A model generated the notes under the pieces. The model did not search any database, was not told the DNA's origin, and saw only the letters and a list, made by a program, of their open reading frames with translations. A program made the translations under genes and the position numbers. From Pseudoalteromonas neustonica (lineage in GTDB: Bacteria; Pseudomonadota; Gammaproteobacteria; Enterobacterales; Alteromonadaceae), in assembly GCF_001653135.1 (NCBI RefSeq), contig NZ_BDDS01000005.1, positions 1 to 64,000 of the forward strand: a DNA stretch of 64,000 nucleotides. Reading direction: 5' to 3'. Of this stretch, positions 17,499 through 26,081 are shown piece after piece (positions within the stretch are counted from its first letter, which is position 1; each line of letters opens with the position of its first letter).

Positions 17499-18905
17499 TT
17501 ATAAGCCATACTTTTCAAGGCGGCGATACATCGCACCGCGGGTTAAACCAAGCGCTTTAGCTGCGTGGCTCACATTACCTTGATAGTGAGTAAGGGCTGC
17601 GCGCACTGTGCGTTGTTCGAGTATATCTAAATCAAAAGTATCGTACGCATTATTATTTTCAATTGGGTTATTAGTGCTGTTGACGTTACTTGTAATATTG
17701 CCAACCACTGAACTCACATCAAGATTTTCGCCTTCGCTTAATATTACCGCACGCTCTATGGCGTGGGCGAGCTCACGTACATTACCCGGCCATGAGTAAT
17801 GGCAAAGCGATGCCATATCATGCGTGGTTATGGTTAAGTTGCGTTTATATTTTTGTGCAAAATGATTGAGGTAGTAATCAGCAAGTAATGGAATGTCATC
17901 ACTGCGCTCACGTAAGGCAGGTAATCTAATTTCAACGGTATTAATACGATACAGTAAGTCGTGACGAAAACGACCTTCAGCGACCGCTTGCTCAAGGTTG
18001 TCGTTAGTGGCGCAAATGAGGCGAATATCAATATCAACGGCTTTACTGCTGCCAACGGGCGTTATTTGTCTATTTTGCAGTGCAGCCAGTAATTTGGCTT
18101 GATGCTCTAGGGGTAAATTACCCAGTTCATCTAAAAATAAACTGCCACCGTGGGCAAGCTCAAATTTACCAATGCGATCGGCTTTAGCATCAGTAAACGC
18201 GCCTTTTTTGTGGCCGAATAGTTCACTTTCAAATAAATTCTGCGCTACTGCACCCATATCTAAACTCATAAAGGTTTGATTGTGGCGCATACTTGCTTGA
18301 TGAATGGCATGCGCGGTCAACTCCTTCCCTGTGCCACTTTCACCGGTTATTAATATGTTGGCATCAGTTTGAGCTGCTTTTTCTATGGTGCTAAACACCT
18401 GCTGCATCGCATTGCTTTGACCTAAAAACTTAAAGTTAGGCGTGTTTAAGGCTTGGTTTAACCCTTGTTTTTGCCGCGTTAATTTGCCCACTTGCTGTTT
18501 GTCTTTGGCGTGTGAAAATGCAGCGGCGACTGCGCCAAGTAATTGCTCGTTTTGCCAAGGCTTGGCAATAAAATCAGAGGCCCCCGCTTTAATTGCATCT
18601 ACGGCTAATTGAATATCGCCGTAAGCGGTCATTAGTAAAACAACGATGTTGGCGTCTTGTTCGATGATTTTTTTTAGCCAATAAAAGCCTTCCTTGCCGC
18701 TAATGGAATCTTGGCTAAAGTTCATATCTAATAAAATAACGTCAATGGGCTGATCGCTATTGCGCTGTTCGTTAATAATGCCAGCAATATCAAATGGGTT
18801 ATCAGTAGTTTTAACGCGTTGATAGTGTTGCTTTAATAATAAACGCGCCGCAATGAGAATATCGGGGTTATCGTCAACAATTAAAATCGAACCTGAATGT
18901 TTCAT
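17499..18905 (-). CDS. NtrC-type sigma-54-dependent response regulator
   Basis: 468 residues: receiver domain (about 5-128) with Asp60 (ILLDMNF) and Lys115, AAA+ domain (about 160-395) with Walker A GESGTGKE at 188-195, Walker B SLFLDE near 255-260 and arginine-rich sensor segments, then a Fis-type HTH (AAKALGLTRGAMYRRLEKYG). The sigma-54 contact loop reads GAFTDA rather than canonical GAFTGA, a variant common in several groups. It is the probable activator of the divergent exporter genes, whose upstream region contains a sigma-54-like promoter and paired palindromes. The kinase follows. Confidence 0.92.
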   Translation of the reverse strand: MKHSGSILIVDDNPDILIAARLLLKQHYQRVKTTDNPFDIAGIINEQRNSDQPIDVILLDMNFSQDSISGKEGFYWLKKIIEQDANIVVLLMTAYGDIQLAVDAIKAGASDFIAKPWQNEQLLGAVAAAFSHAKDKQQVGKLTRQKQGLNQALNTPNFKFLGQSNAMQQVFSTIEKAAQTDANILITGESGTGKELTAHAIHQASMRHNQTFMSLDMGAVAQNLFESELFGHKKGAFTDAKADRIGKFELAHGGSLFLDELGNLPLEHQAKLLAALQNRQITPVGSSKAVDIDIRLICATNDNLEQAVAEGRFRHDLLYRINTVEIRLPALRERSDDIPLLADYYLNHFAQKYKRNLTITTHDMASLCHYSWPGNVRELAHAIERAVILSEGENLDVSSVVGNITSNVNSTNNPIENNNAYDTFDLDILEQRTVRAALTHYQGNVSHAAKALGLTRGAMYRRLEKYGL

Positions 18906-18955
18906 AATTATTATTTTTTATAAGGTTTTATTTAGCCTAAAACAAAAACGGTACA

Positions 18956-19007
18956 GTGTCCATAAATGGACGCTTAATAAGTTACTAAGTGTTCTATTAG
19001 CGGACAC
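18956..19007. promoter_or_regulatory. paired palindromes, probable enhancer for the sigma-54 activator
   Basis: Two similar inverted repeats, GTGTCCATAAATGGACGC at 18956-18973 and GTGTTCTATTAGCGGACAC at 18989-19007, lie in the divergent gap, their centres about 34 bases apart (three helical turns). They are 61-127 bases upstream of the predicted sigma-54 promoter, where NtrC-type enhancers are found. Being near the regulator's own start, they could also autoregulate it. Confidence 0.65.
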
Positions 19008-19067
19008 TTAGAGTATCCGCTGGGCAAAATTTAAATTTAAGTCATTGTAATTTAATAAAAATAAAAG

Positions 19068-19083
19068 TTGGCATGCACTTTGT
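19068..19083 (+). promoter_or_regulatory. putative sigma-54 promoter
   Basis: TTGGCATGCACTTTGT fits TGGCAYR-N4-TTGC with GG and GT ten bases apart; the -12 C is T. It lies 50 bases upstream of the adaptor ATG. Confidence 0.62.
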
Positions 19084-19132
19084 TATACCTATGGGTAATT
19101 AGATTAATTAAACCTGTATCAAGGTAGCCGAC

Positions 19133-20386
19133 ATGGACAAAAAAATAGAACGCTCATTTACGCAAAAATATTTAAAAAAATTTACTTTTGCAGCACTTAC
19201 TTTAGGTGTTGCAGCGGCTGCATACGGTTTTACGCAAAGCAGTGATACAGGCCGTAGCCAAAATATCGAGCGCAGCAGTTTAACGGTTAGCACGGTTAAA
19301 CAAGGTGCCTTTAAAGATGCCTTAAGCTTACGCGGTCAAGTTGTGCCAAAAACCAGTATTTACCTTGATACTATCGCTGGTGGTCAAGTTGAAGAGCGTT
19401 TGATAGAACAAGGAGAGTTTGTAGAAAAAGGCCAGCCACTGGTGCGCTTAAGCAATACTAACTTACAGCTGGATGTTATGAGCCGTGAGGCACAAGTAAC
19501 AGAGCAGCTTAACTTTTTACGTAATACACAAATGACGATGGAAACCAGCCGCTTAAATTTACGCCGTGACCTATTAGAAATCGAATTAAAAATCACTCAT
19601 TTAACACGCCGCTTAAAACAAACTAAGCCCTTGGTTAAAAGCGGGGTGTTGGCGCAAGAGCAATTAGCAGAGCTTGAAGAAGATTTAAATTATTACCAAG
19701 CCCGTAAAGAGCTCACCCTAGAGCGCCAAAAACAAGAAAACTCAATACGAGAGGTGCAAGTGGCTCAGCTTTCAGATAGCGCTAAAATGCTAGAGAAAAA
19801 CCTCCAGTTTGCCCGTCGAAACCTCGACAACTTATTGGTAAAAGCGCCCGTGTCAGGCTATTTAAGCGAGCTTGATGTAGAAATTGGTGAGTCAAAAAGT
19901 AGCGGCGCACGACTCGGTCAAATTGATATTCCTAACGAATATAAATTAGTGGTGCGTCTTGATGAGTTTTATTTAAATCAAGTTCAGCGCGATATGACAG
20001 TGATGATTGAGCTTGATGATGGCGAGATTACCGCCAAAGTGAGCAAAATTGATAGCCGCGTACAGCAGTCACAATTTCAAATCGAGGTTGATTTACCCAG
20101 TGCGACAAAAAGTATTAAACGTGGGCAGAGCATTGATATTGAGTTAATGCTAGGGGGTGACAATAACAATGCCTTACTGCTTAAACGCGGGGCTTTTTTT
20201 ACTAACTCGGGCGGTAACTGGGTTTATGTAATCGAACAAGGCGGTGATAAAGCAGTGCGCCGTGATATCCGCCTAGGCAAAAAGAATCAACACTATTTTG
20301 AAGTGCTTGAAGGGCTAAACGCTGGGGATCAAGTGATTACCTCAAGCTACAGCAACTTCGAAAAAGCACAACAACTACAATTTTAA
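19133..20386 (+). CDS. HlyD/MacA-type periplasmic adaptor, exporter 1
   Basis: 417 residues. A single N-terminal membrane helix (about 18-36) anchors the protein. Residues about 60-115 and 230-275 form the split lipoyl domain (GQVEERLIEQGEFVEKGQPLVRL and VKAPVSGYLSELDVEIGE), between them a long coiled-coil hairpin (about 120-230). The C-terminal part fits the membrane-proximal domain (VLEGLNAGDQVITSS). Such adaptors link an ABC permease to an outer-membrane channel in tripartite export. It is the first gene of the probable sigma-54 operon and is followed 11 bases later by the ATPase. No outer-membrane channel gene is present in the window. Confidence 0.9.
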   Translation: MDKKIERSFTQKYLKKFTFAALTLGVAAAAYGFTQSSDTGRSQNIERSSLTVSTVKQGAFKDALSLRGQVVPKTSIYLDTIAGGQVEERLIEQGEFVEKGQPLVRLSNTNLQLDVMSREAQVTEQLNFLRNTQMTMETSRLNLRRDLLEIELKITHLTRRLKQTKPLVKSGVLAQEQLAELEEDLNYYQARKELTLERQKQENSIREVQVAQLSDSAKMLEKNLQFARRNLDNLLVKAPVSGYLSELDVEIGESKSSGARLGQIDIPNEYKLVVRLDEFYLNQVQRDMTVMIELDDGEITAKVSKIDSRVQQSQFQIEVDLPSATKSIKRGQSIDIELMLGGDNNNALLLKRGAFFTNSGGNWVYVIEQGGDKAVRRDIRLGKKNQHYFEVLEGLNAGDQVITSSYSNFEKAQQLQF

Positions 20387-20397
20387 GGATAACAACA

Positions 20398-21102
20398 ATG
20401 ATCAAATTAACTAATTTAAGCCGTGTATTTCGTACTCAAGATGTTGAAACAACAGCGCTAAGCAACATTAACCTAACAGTAAACGAAGGTGACTTTTTAG
20501 CGATAATGGGCCCGTCTGGGTGTGGTAAATCAACGTTGTTATCAATTTTAGGCATGCTGGACTCGCCAACAAGTGGTGGCTTTGACTTTGCAGGTACTGA
20601 CATTGCAGGTTACAGCGAGAAGCAATTGGCAGAGCTACGTAAAGCTTCGATTGGTTTTGTATTTCAGAGCTTCAACTTAATTGATGAGCTAACTGTATTT
20701 GAAAATGTTGAGCTGCCTTTACAGTACCAAAAAGTGAGTAAAAGTGAGCGTAAGCAACGTGTTGATGCAATTTTAAAACGAGTGGGAATAGACCACCGTG
20801 GCGAGCATTTACCTCAGCAGTTATCGGGCGGTCAGCAGCAGCGTGTTGCAGTCGCGCGCGCTTTGGTTATTAACCCTAAGCTAATTTTAGCCGATGAGCC
20901 AACGGGTAACTTAGATTCTAAAAATGGCGATGAAGTGATGGCCATGCTACGTGAGCTAAATCAAGAAGGCACCACGGTTATTATGGTTACGCACTCTGAC
21001 AAAGAGGGAAACTACGCAGACCGTTTAGTGCGCTTGCTTGATGGCCAAGTGATGCTTGATAAAGCAAATTTAGTACAGCAAGCCGCTGTTGAGGTTGCTT
21101 AA
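20398..21102 (+). CDS. MacB/LolD-type ABC transporter ATPase, exporter 1
   Basis: 234 residues with Walker [10 protein letters not shown] (38-46), Q-loop [13 protein letters not shown], signature LSGGQQQR (142-149), Walker B LILADEP (162-168) and H-loop VTHSD. The length and FQSFNLI segment are typical of stand-alone ATPases that serve FtsX/MacB permeases. AAGGATAA precedes the ATG. The first permease begins one base after its stop. One ATPase apparently serves three permease genes. Confidence 0.95.
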   Translation: MIKLTNLSRVFRTQDVETTALSNINLTVNEGDFLAIMGPSGCGKSTLLSILGMLDSPTSGGFDFAGTDIAGYSEKQLAELRKASIGFVFQSFNLIDELTVFENVELPLQYQKVSKSERKQRVDAILKRVGIDHRGEHLPQQLSGGQQQRVAVARALVINPKLILADEPTGNLDSKNGDEVMAMLRELNQEGTTVIMVTHSDKEGNYADRLVRLLDGQVMLDKANLVQQAAVEVA

Positions 21103-21103
21103 T

Positions 21104-23503
21104 ATGCTTATTAATTACTTGGTAACTGCCCTACGGGCATTTAAACAGCAAAAACAGCATTTTATTTTAAACTTAGTCGGTTTAAGTATTGGCCTTGGCG
21201 CGGCTATTTTGGTTGCCCTGTTTACTGTTTATGAATCATCTTATGATAATTTTCAACCGCAGCATGAGCGCGTATTTCGTGTATCTCAAACGTTTAATAC
21301 ATTAGGGGTTAGTGCACCTATTTCGAATAAAGATGCCTTAATGACGATGCGAGACCTTCCTGCGATAGAAGATATTCTAAGTTTAGGAATGGTCCCACCA
21401 GGTGATGAATATAAGGTGGATGGTGTAGGTTTTAAATTGGAAGGTGTACTAAGTGCAAGCTTAAATATTCTTGAGTTTATGCAAATAGATGTACTGCATG
21501 GACAGCTTAAAGAGGCGCTTTTACAGCCAAACCATATCGCTTTAAGTCGTAGCTATGCACTGCGTTTATTTGGCCAAGAGCAAGCAGTAGGCAAAACCAT
21601 GCAACGAGGTGATAAGCGTTGGACGGTTGCTGCTGTATTTACTGACTTGCCCGAAAACACACATTTTGCATTCAATGCACTAATTAAAGAGTCTGCGCCC
21701 TCAACTTCTTATAGTAGTAACTCAGGCTACAACTACTTACGTGTAACCGCAGGGACAGACATTGCTACGTTAAATAAAAGCATTGAGGATCGTTACATTA
21801 GGCTTGCTTTTCCTGAACATAAAGACATGGTTTCATTATCGCTACAGGCGTTAACAGATATCCATTTAACGAGTGATTCGCGCTATGAGATGAAAGAAAA
21901 TGGCTCACAAACAACGGTTTATATTTGTATAGGGTTGAGTATTTTACTGATTGCATTGGCAAGTTTTAATTTTATTAATATGAGTATTGCACAAGCTGCA
22001 CGCCGCGCTAAAGAAGTGGGGGTACGTAAAGCTCTTGGTGCAAGCCGAGGTCAAATAGTCACACAGTTTTTACTTGAATCGGTATTAATCACCTTATTAG
22101 CCGGTGTTATTGCGTGCATGTTAGTTGAGGTGAGTTTACCAATATTTAATCAGTTAATTGACCGCCAACTAGTGATGAATTATCAATCTTTATTTGCTGC
22201 GCTTGTCATGGGGGTTGTGCTATTGATTGGATTACTAGCAGGTGTTTACCCCGCGCTATTTATGTCGGCTTTTAGTGCAAAACGTGTTCTCAGTGGTGAT
22301 TTGCAGCGAGGTCATACTGCGATTTTAATTCGTAAGGCGTTGTTGGTACTTCAGTCTGCCCTTTCAGTGGCGTTGATCATTGGCGCTATGTTGTTACAGC
22401 AGCAGCTTAGCTACTTACAAACCTTGCCAGTAGGTTATGAAAAAACAGCGAAGCTGCAAATATCAGACATTGATGCCGGCGATCTCTTTTATCAACAAAA
22501 TAATGCGTTATTAAACCAAGTAAACAATATTAACGGTGTTGATCATGTTGGCGTGATTGATATCTCATTAACGGATTCGTTTAATTCATCGTTGAGCTTC
22601 ACCGCAGATAACGGGCAGTTTTCAGAGCAAATTTTACCTTTTATTGGTGTTGGAATGAACGCAATACCAAGTATAGGGCTTACGCTCATTGCTGGTCGAG
22701 ATTTTAGCCAGCAGACATCAGCAGATTGGTATGCACTTGATGATAATCAACAAGCGAGTGCATCGGTAATATTAACAGAGTCATTGGTAAAACAAGCTGG
22801 TTATAGCTCTCCAGAAGCTGCCCTTGGCCGTATCTGGAAAACCCAAGATGGCCGTAATAACCTGATGATTTTAAAGATTGTAGGGGTAGTTAAAGATATA
22901 AAAGTTGGCACAGTTCGCGATCAACAACCTGCAACTCTCTTTATTTGTGGTTATACCAATAGCTGGACCGGTCGTATGCTGCTCGATATAGATATGACTC
23001 AGTTAAGTGCTATCAAAGCTCAATTATCACAAGTGCTTGGTAAATCGCTCAATATATTTGCACCAAAAATTGAGCTTGTCAGTGAAAACTATAAAGCGAT
23101 ATACCGTAATGATGAGCGCACTGCAAAGTTAGTCAGTGTTTTTTCTGCACTGGCCGTATTTTTAGCGTGTATGGGGACTTTTGGTTTAGCGTCTTTTTCA
23201 GTATTACGCCGTCAAAAAGAAGTTGCTGTACGCAAAGTACTGGGTGCATCACGCATCAGTATTATGAATCTACTCGCTAAAGAGTTTTTAATTCTAGTAG
23301 TGATAAGTGTCGCGATTGCCTACCCGCTTACTTTTTGGCTGGTGGGCGATTGGCTAGCGAACTTTAATGAGCGTGTTGAGCAAGCTTTTTGGGTGTATGG
23401 CGTGGCTGCATTGGTTGTGGCAGTAATAACTTGGCTTACGGTAGCAACTATTGCTTTCAAAGCCGCGAGCGCACGGCCATCGCTTACTTTACGCTATGAA
23501 TAA
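21104..23503 (+). CDS. FtsX/MacB-type ABC permease, exporter 1, first of three
   Basis: 799 residues with duplicated architecture: helix near 18-40, a periplasmic MacB core domain, three helices around 280-400, a second periplasmic domain, and three C-terminal helices (about 675-790). Conserved cytoplasmic coupling motifs are EVGVRKALGASRGQIV and EVAVRKVLGASRISIMN. The start at 21104 follows the ATPase stop directly; an earlier ATG at 21089 would overlap it without benefit. The family exports peptides or macrolides, or extracts lipids; the substrate is unknown. The C-terminal 100 residues are nearly the same as in the third permease. Confidence 0.92.
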   Translation: MLINYLVTALRAFKQQKQHFILNLVGLSIGLGAAILVALFTVYESSYDNFQPQHERVFRVSQTFNTLGVSAPISNKDALMTMRDLPAIEDILSLGMVPPGDEYKVDGVGFKLEGVLSASLNILEFMQIDVLHGQLKEALLQPNHIALSRSYALRLFGQEQAVGKTMQRGDKRWTVAAVFTDLPENTHFAFNALIKESAPSTSYSSNSGYNYLRVTAGTDIATLNKSIEDRYIRLAFPEHKDMVSLSLQALTDIHLTSDSRYEMKENGSQTTVYICIGLSILLIALASFNFINMSIAQAARRAKEVGVRKALGASRGQIVTQFLLESVLITLLAGVIACMLVEVSLPIFNQLIDRQLVMNYQSLFAALVMGVVLLIGLLAGVYPALFMSAFSAKRVLSGDLQRGHTAILIRKALLVLQSALSVALIIGAMLLQQQLSYLQTLPVGYEKTAKLQISDIDAGDLFYQQNNALLNQVNNINGVDHVGVIDISLTDSFNSSLSFTADNGQFSEQILPFIGVGMNAIPSIGLTLIAGRDFSQQTSADWYALDDNQQASASVILTESLVKQAGYSSPEAALGRIWKTQDGRNNLMILKIVGVVKDIKVGTVRDQQPATLFICGYTNSWTGRMLLDIDMTQLSAIKAQLSQVLGKSLNIFAPKIELVSENYKAIYRNDERTAKLVSVFSALAVFLACMGTFGLASFSVLRRQKEVAVRKVLGASRISIMNLLAKEFLILVVISVAIAYPLTFWLVGDWLANFNERVEQAFWVYGVAALVVAVITWLTVATIAFKAASARPSLTLRYE

Positions 23504-23596
23504 TAAAAAAGTGATGTTTTAGACAAAAATGTTAACGCTGCCAAAGTATCGAGTTAAATTTTGGCAGCGCAAAGCTAGTTGAAAAGGATGACCACT

Positions 23597-25993
23597 TTGG
23601 AACAATTAATTATTTCAATAAGAACAAAAGCGACTCGATTATTTTGGCTCCATTTTATTAGTTATAGCGCTGGGTTAGCAGCTGTTATCTTGTTGGCTCT
23701 ATTTGTAAAACATGAGCTTTCTTATGATAGTAACCAACCGGATAAACAGCGGGTATATAGGGCACATGTAGATTATAAAAGCTTTGGCTTTGACACGCTT
23801 ATGCCGATGCGCGATTTAGCTGTGGCACTAGCACTTAAAAATGATAGCGACATTGAAGAAATATTTAGTTTAATACCTGCCGAGTTTATGGGATATGTTG
23901 ATCACCATTTTAATTTAGACGCACATAATGGCGAAACCAATGTTAAGTTAAAAGATGTCTATTTTGCGTCAAATAATTTAGATCGATTTATTAACCTAGA
24001 CATTATTTTTGGCAATTTAGATCTGGTTTTGAACACGCCTAATCAACTTGCTATCAGTGAATCAGAAGCGATCAGACTATTTGCTAACGCCAATGTAATT
24101 GGAAGACGGTTAACGACAAAAAATCAAGCCTATATAATTGGCGCGGTATTTAAGGACTTACCAACGCATACTCATTTTCAGTTCAGTGTGCTAACAGCTT
24201 TCCCTAACACAATTGAAAAGCAACCCCATGGTTACGTTTATATAAAAACAGCTGTAAATACAGATATTGCTGAACTTGAAACTAAGTTGTTTGAGCAGTA
24301 TTTAACAACAAAGTCAGAAGAGCACAAAACGGTACAATATAAATTGATTAATATCACTGATATTTATTTAAAAGGTCGCTCAACTTATGAAATGAAAGCG
24401 CCTGGGTCGATCCTCGCAGTTACCATTGCGTGCGGGCTGATTTTCATTCTTTTTTTGCAAATAACCTGTAATTTTATCAACTTTAATTTAGTCAGTGTTG
24501 GTAGAGCTGCAAAACAAATTGCGATTAAAAAGGCAATAGGGGCAAGCCGAGGTCAACTTTTTCGTTTATTTATCTATGAATCTATTTTGATGACAGGTTG
24601 TGCGGTGGTGTTGTCTTTGGCATTTGTTGAGCTGACTTATGGTTACTTTAATCAGTTAGTCGAGACACATATATTGTTCGTACTCAGCAAGAGTATGGTG
24701 CTGATGGCTGTTTTAGTTACCTTAGTAATAGGATTACTCAATGGTGTATATGCAGGGGTAGTTGTTGCGAATGTTGATGTGAAATTATTAGTAAGAACAC
24801 ATTATCAGTACCATTTAAGTTTGCTAGTGAAGGGAGTACTGAGTTTTCAAGCAGGCTTGGCGATATTGATCTTTATCGTCTTTATAATTGCCCAGTTACA
24901 GCTGGAGTTTGTTGCTAACATGGATGTGGGTTATCAAACTAAAAATAGACTCATAGTTAAAAGTGTACCAGCCACACAACTATTTGAAAAAGATAAAGCA
25001 CAACTAATATCAGCAATTGCTGATTTACCAGGCGTTGATTCAGTTACTGCAACCGACATTAATATTACAGAGCAAGTACGAGGAGGAGTTCAATTAACTT
25101 GGCCAAATGGTCAGGTAATTGAAGGTGTCGCGCCTTCCGTTGTAACTAGCTTTAATGTTGTTGAAGCATTAGGCCTTCACTTGTTAGCAGGCAGAGGCTT
25201 TAGTGAAGAATTTCAAAGTGATTGGTATCAAAAAATGCCTGATGGCTCTGAGCAAGTGGCGTTAATTGTTACTGAGTCGATGGTTCATTTAGCGGGTTAC
25301 AAATCATTGCAGGACGTGATCGGCATGACGCTTACCAATGCTGATTCAAATTTAAATGCGACTATTGTCGGCGTTGTCGCAGATGTTAAGGTAGGTTCAG
25401 CTAAGCAGGAAATGATACCCCTTTCTTTTAATCTTGCACGTAGTTACATTCCGAATGGCAATATAGTCATTAAAGTAACTGACGCAGCTTCACATACAGA
25501 TTTAAAAACGCAAATTGCGGATGTATTAAAATTGCGCTTTTCAATCCTTGATATAGAAGTAAGCGCGCTTGCAGATGATTATGCAAAAAATTACAAAAAT
25601 GAGCGTCGCATAATTACGTTATCACAATGGTTATTAATTTTGAGTACGGTGCTAACCCTTATAAGCCTTGCGGTATTAGTTTCTCAAACGGTACTCTCGC
25701 AACAAAAAGATTTGGCCATTAAAAAGGTGTTGGGCGCACCCATCATGCAATTAGTAACAGGGTTGAGTTTGTCTTATTTAAAACTCGTATCACTGAGCTT
25801 TTTATTAAGTATGCCTTTAGCGTATTGGCTAACGGATAACTGGTTGAATAATTTCAACGATAGAATCACTCAGCCACTTTGGGTTTATTTATTTGCTGGA
25901 ATTACCGTTACAGTCATTACCTGGCTAACCGTAGCAAGCCTTGCGCTTAAAGCGGCCAGCACACGCCCGTCTTTAATTTTACGGTATGAGTAA
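23597..25993 (+). CDS. divergent FtsX/MacB-type permease, exporter 1, second of three
   Basis: 798 residues if translation starts at the TTG at 23597, which has AAAAGGA about eight bases upstream and aligns MEQLIISIRTKATRLFWLHF with the starts of its two neighbours. Upstream in-frame TTG and ATG codons lack suitable spacing. The fold follows the same duplicated plan, but the coupling motifs have drifted (QIAIKKAIGASRGQLF and DLAIKKVLGAPIMQLV), and its C-terminal part diverges strongly from genes one and three. It may be a specialised heterodimer partner. Its length is intact, so it is not an evident pseudogene. Confidence 0.85.
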   Translation: MEQLIISIRTKATRLFWLHFISYSAGLAAVILLALFVKHELSYDSNQPDKQRVYRAHVDYKSFGFDTLMPMRDLAVALALKNDSDIEEIFSLIPAEFMGYVDHHFNLDAHNGETNVKLKDVYFASNNLDRFINLDIIFGNLDLVLNTPNQLAISESEAIRLFANANVIGRRLTTKNQAYIIGAVFKDLPTHTHFQFSVLTAFPNTIEKQPHGYVYIKTAVNTDIAELETKLFEQYLTTKSEEHKTVQYKLINITDIYLKGRSTYEMKAPGSILAVTIACGLIFILFLQITCNFINFNLVSVGRAAKQIAIKKAIGASRGQLFRLFIYESILMTGCAVVLSLAFVELTYGYFNQLVETHILFVLSKSMVLMAVLVTLVIGLLNGVYAGVVVANVDVKLLVRTHYQYHLSLLVKGVLSFQAGLAILIFIVFIIAQLQLEFVANMDVGYQTKNRLIVKSVPATQLFEKDKAQLISAIADLPGVDSVTATDINITEQVRGGVQLTWPNGQVIEGVAPSVVTSFNVVEALGLHLLAGRGFSEEFQSDWYQKMPDGSEQVALIVTESMVHLAGYKSLQDVIGMTLTNADSNLNATIVGVVADVKVGSAKQEMIPLSFNLARSYIPNGNIVIKVTDAASHTDLKTQIADVLKLRFSILDIEVSALADDYAKNYKNERRIITLSQWLLILSTVLTLISLAVLVSQTVLSQQKDLAIKKVLGAPIMQLVTGLSLSYLKLVSLSFLLSMPLAYWLTDNWLNNFNDRITQPLWVYLFAGITVTVITWLTVASLALKAASTRPSLILRYE

Positions 25994-26081
25994 TAACAAT
26001 AAACTTAAAAAGTCGGCGATCTAAGATAATTAGGTCGCTGTTTTTCATATTCAAAAATAATCACAAGGGCAAGGAGAGAGT

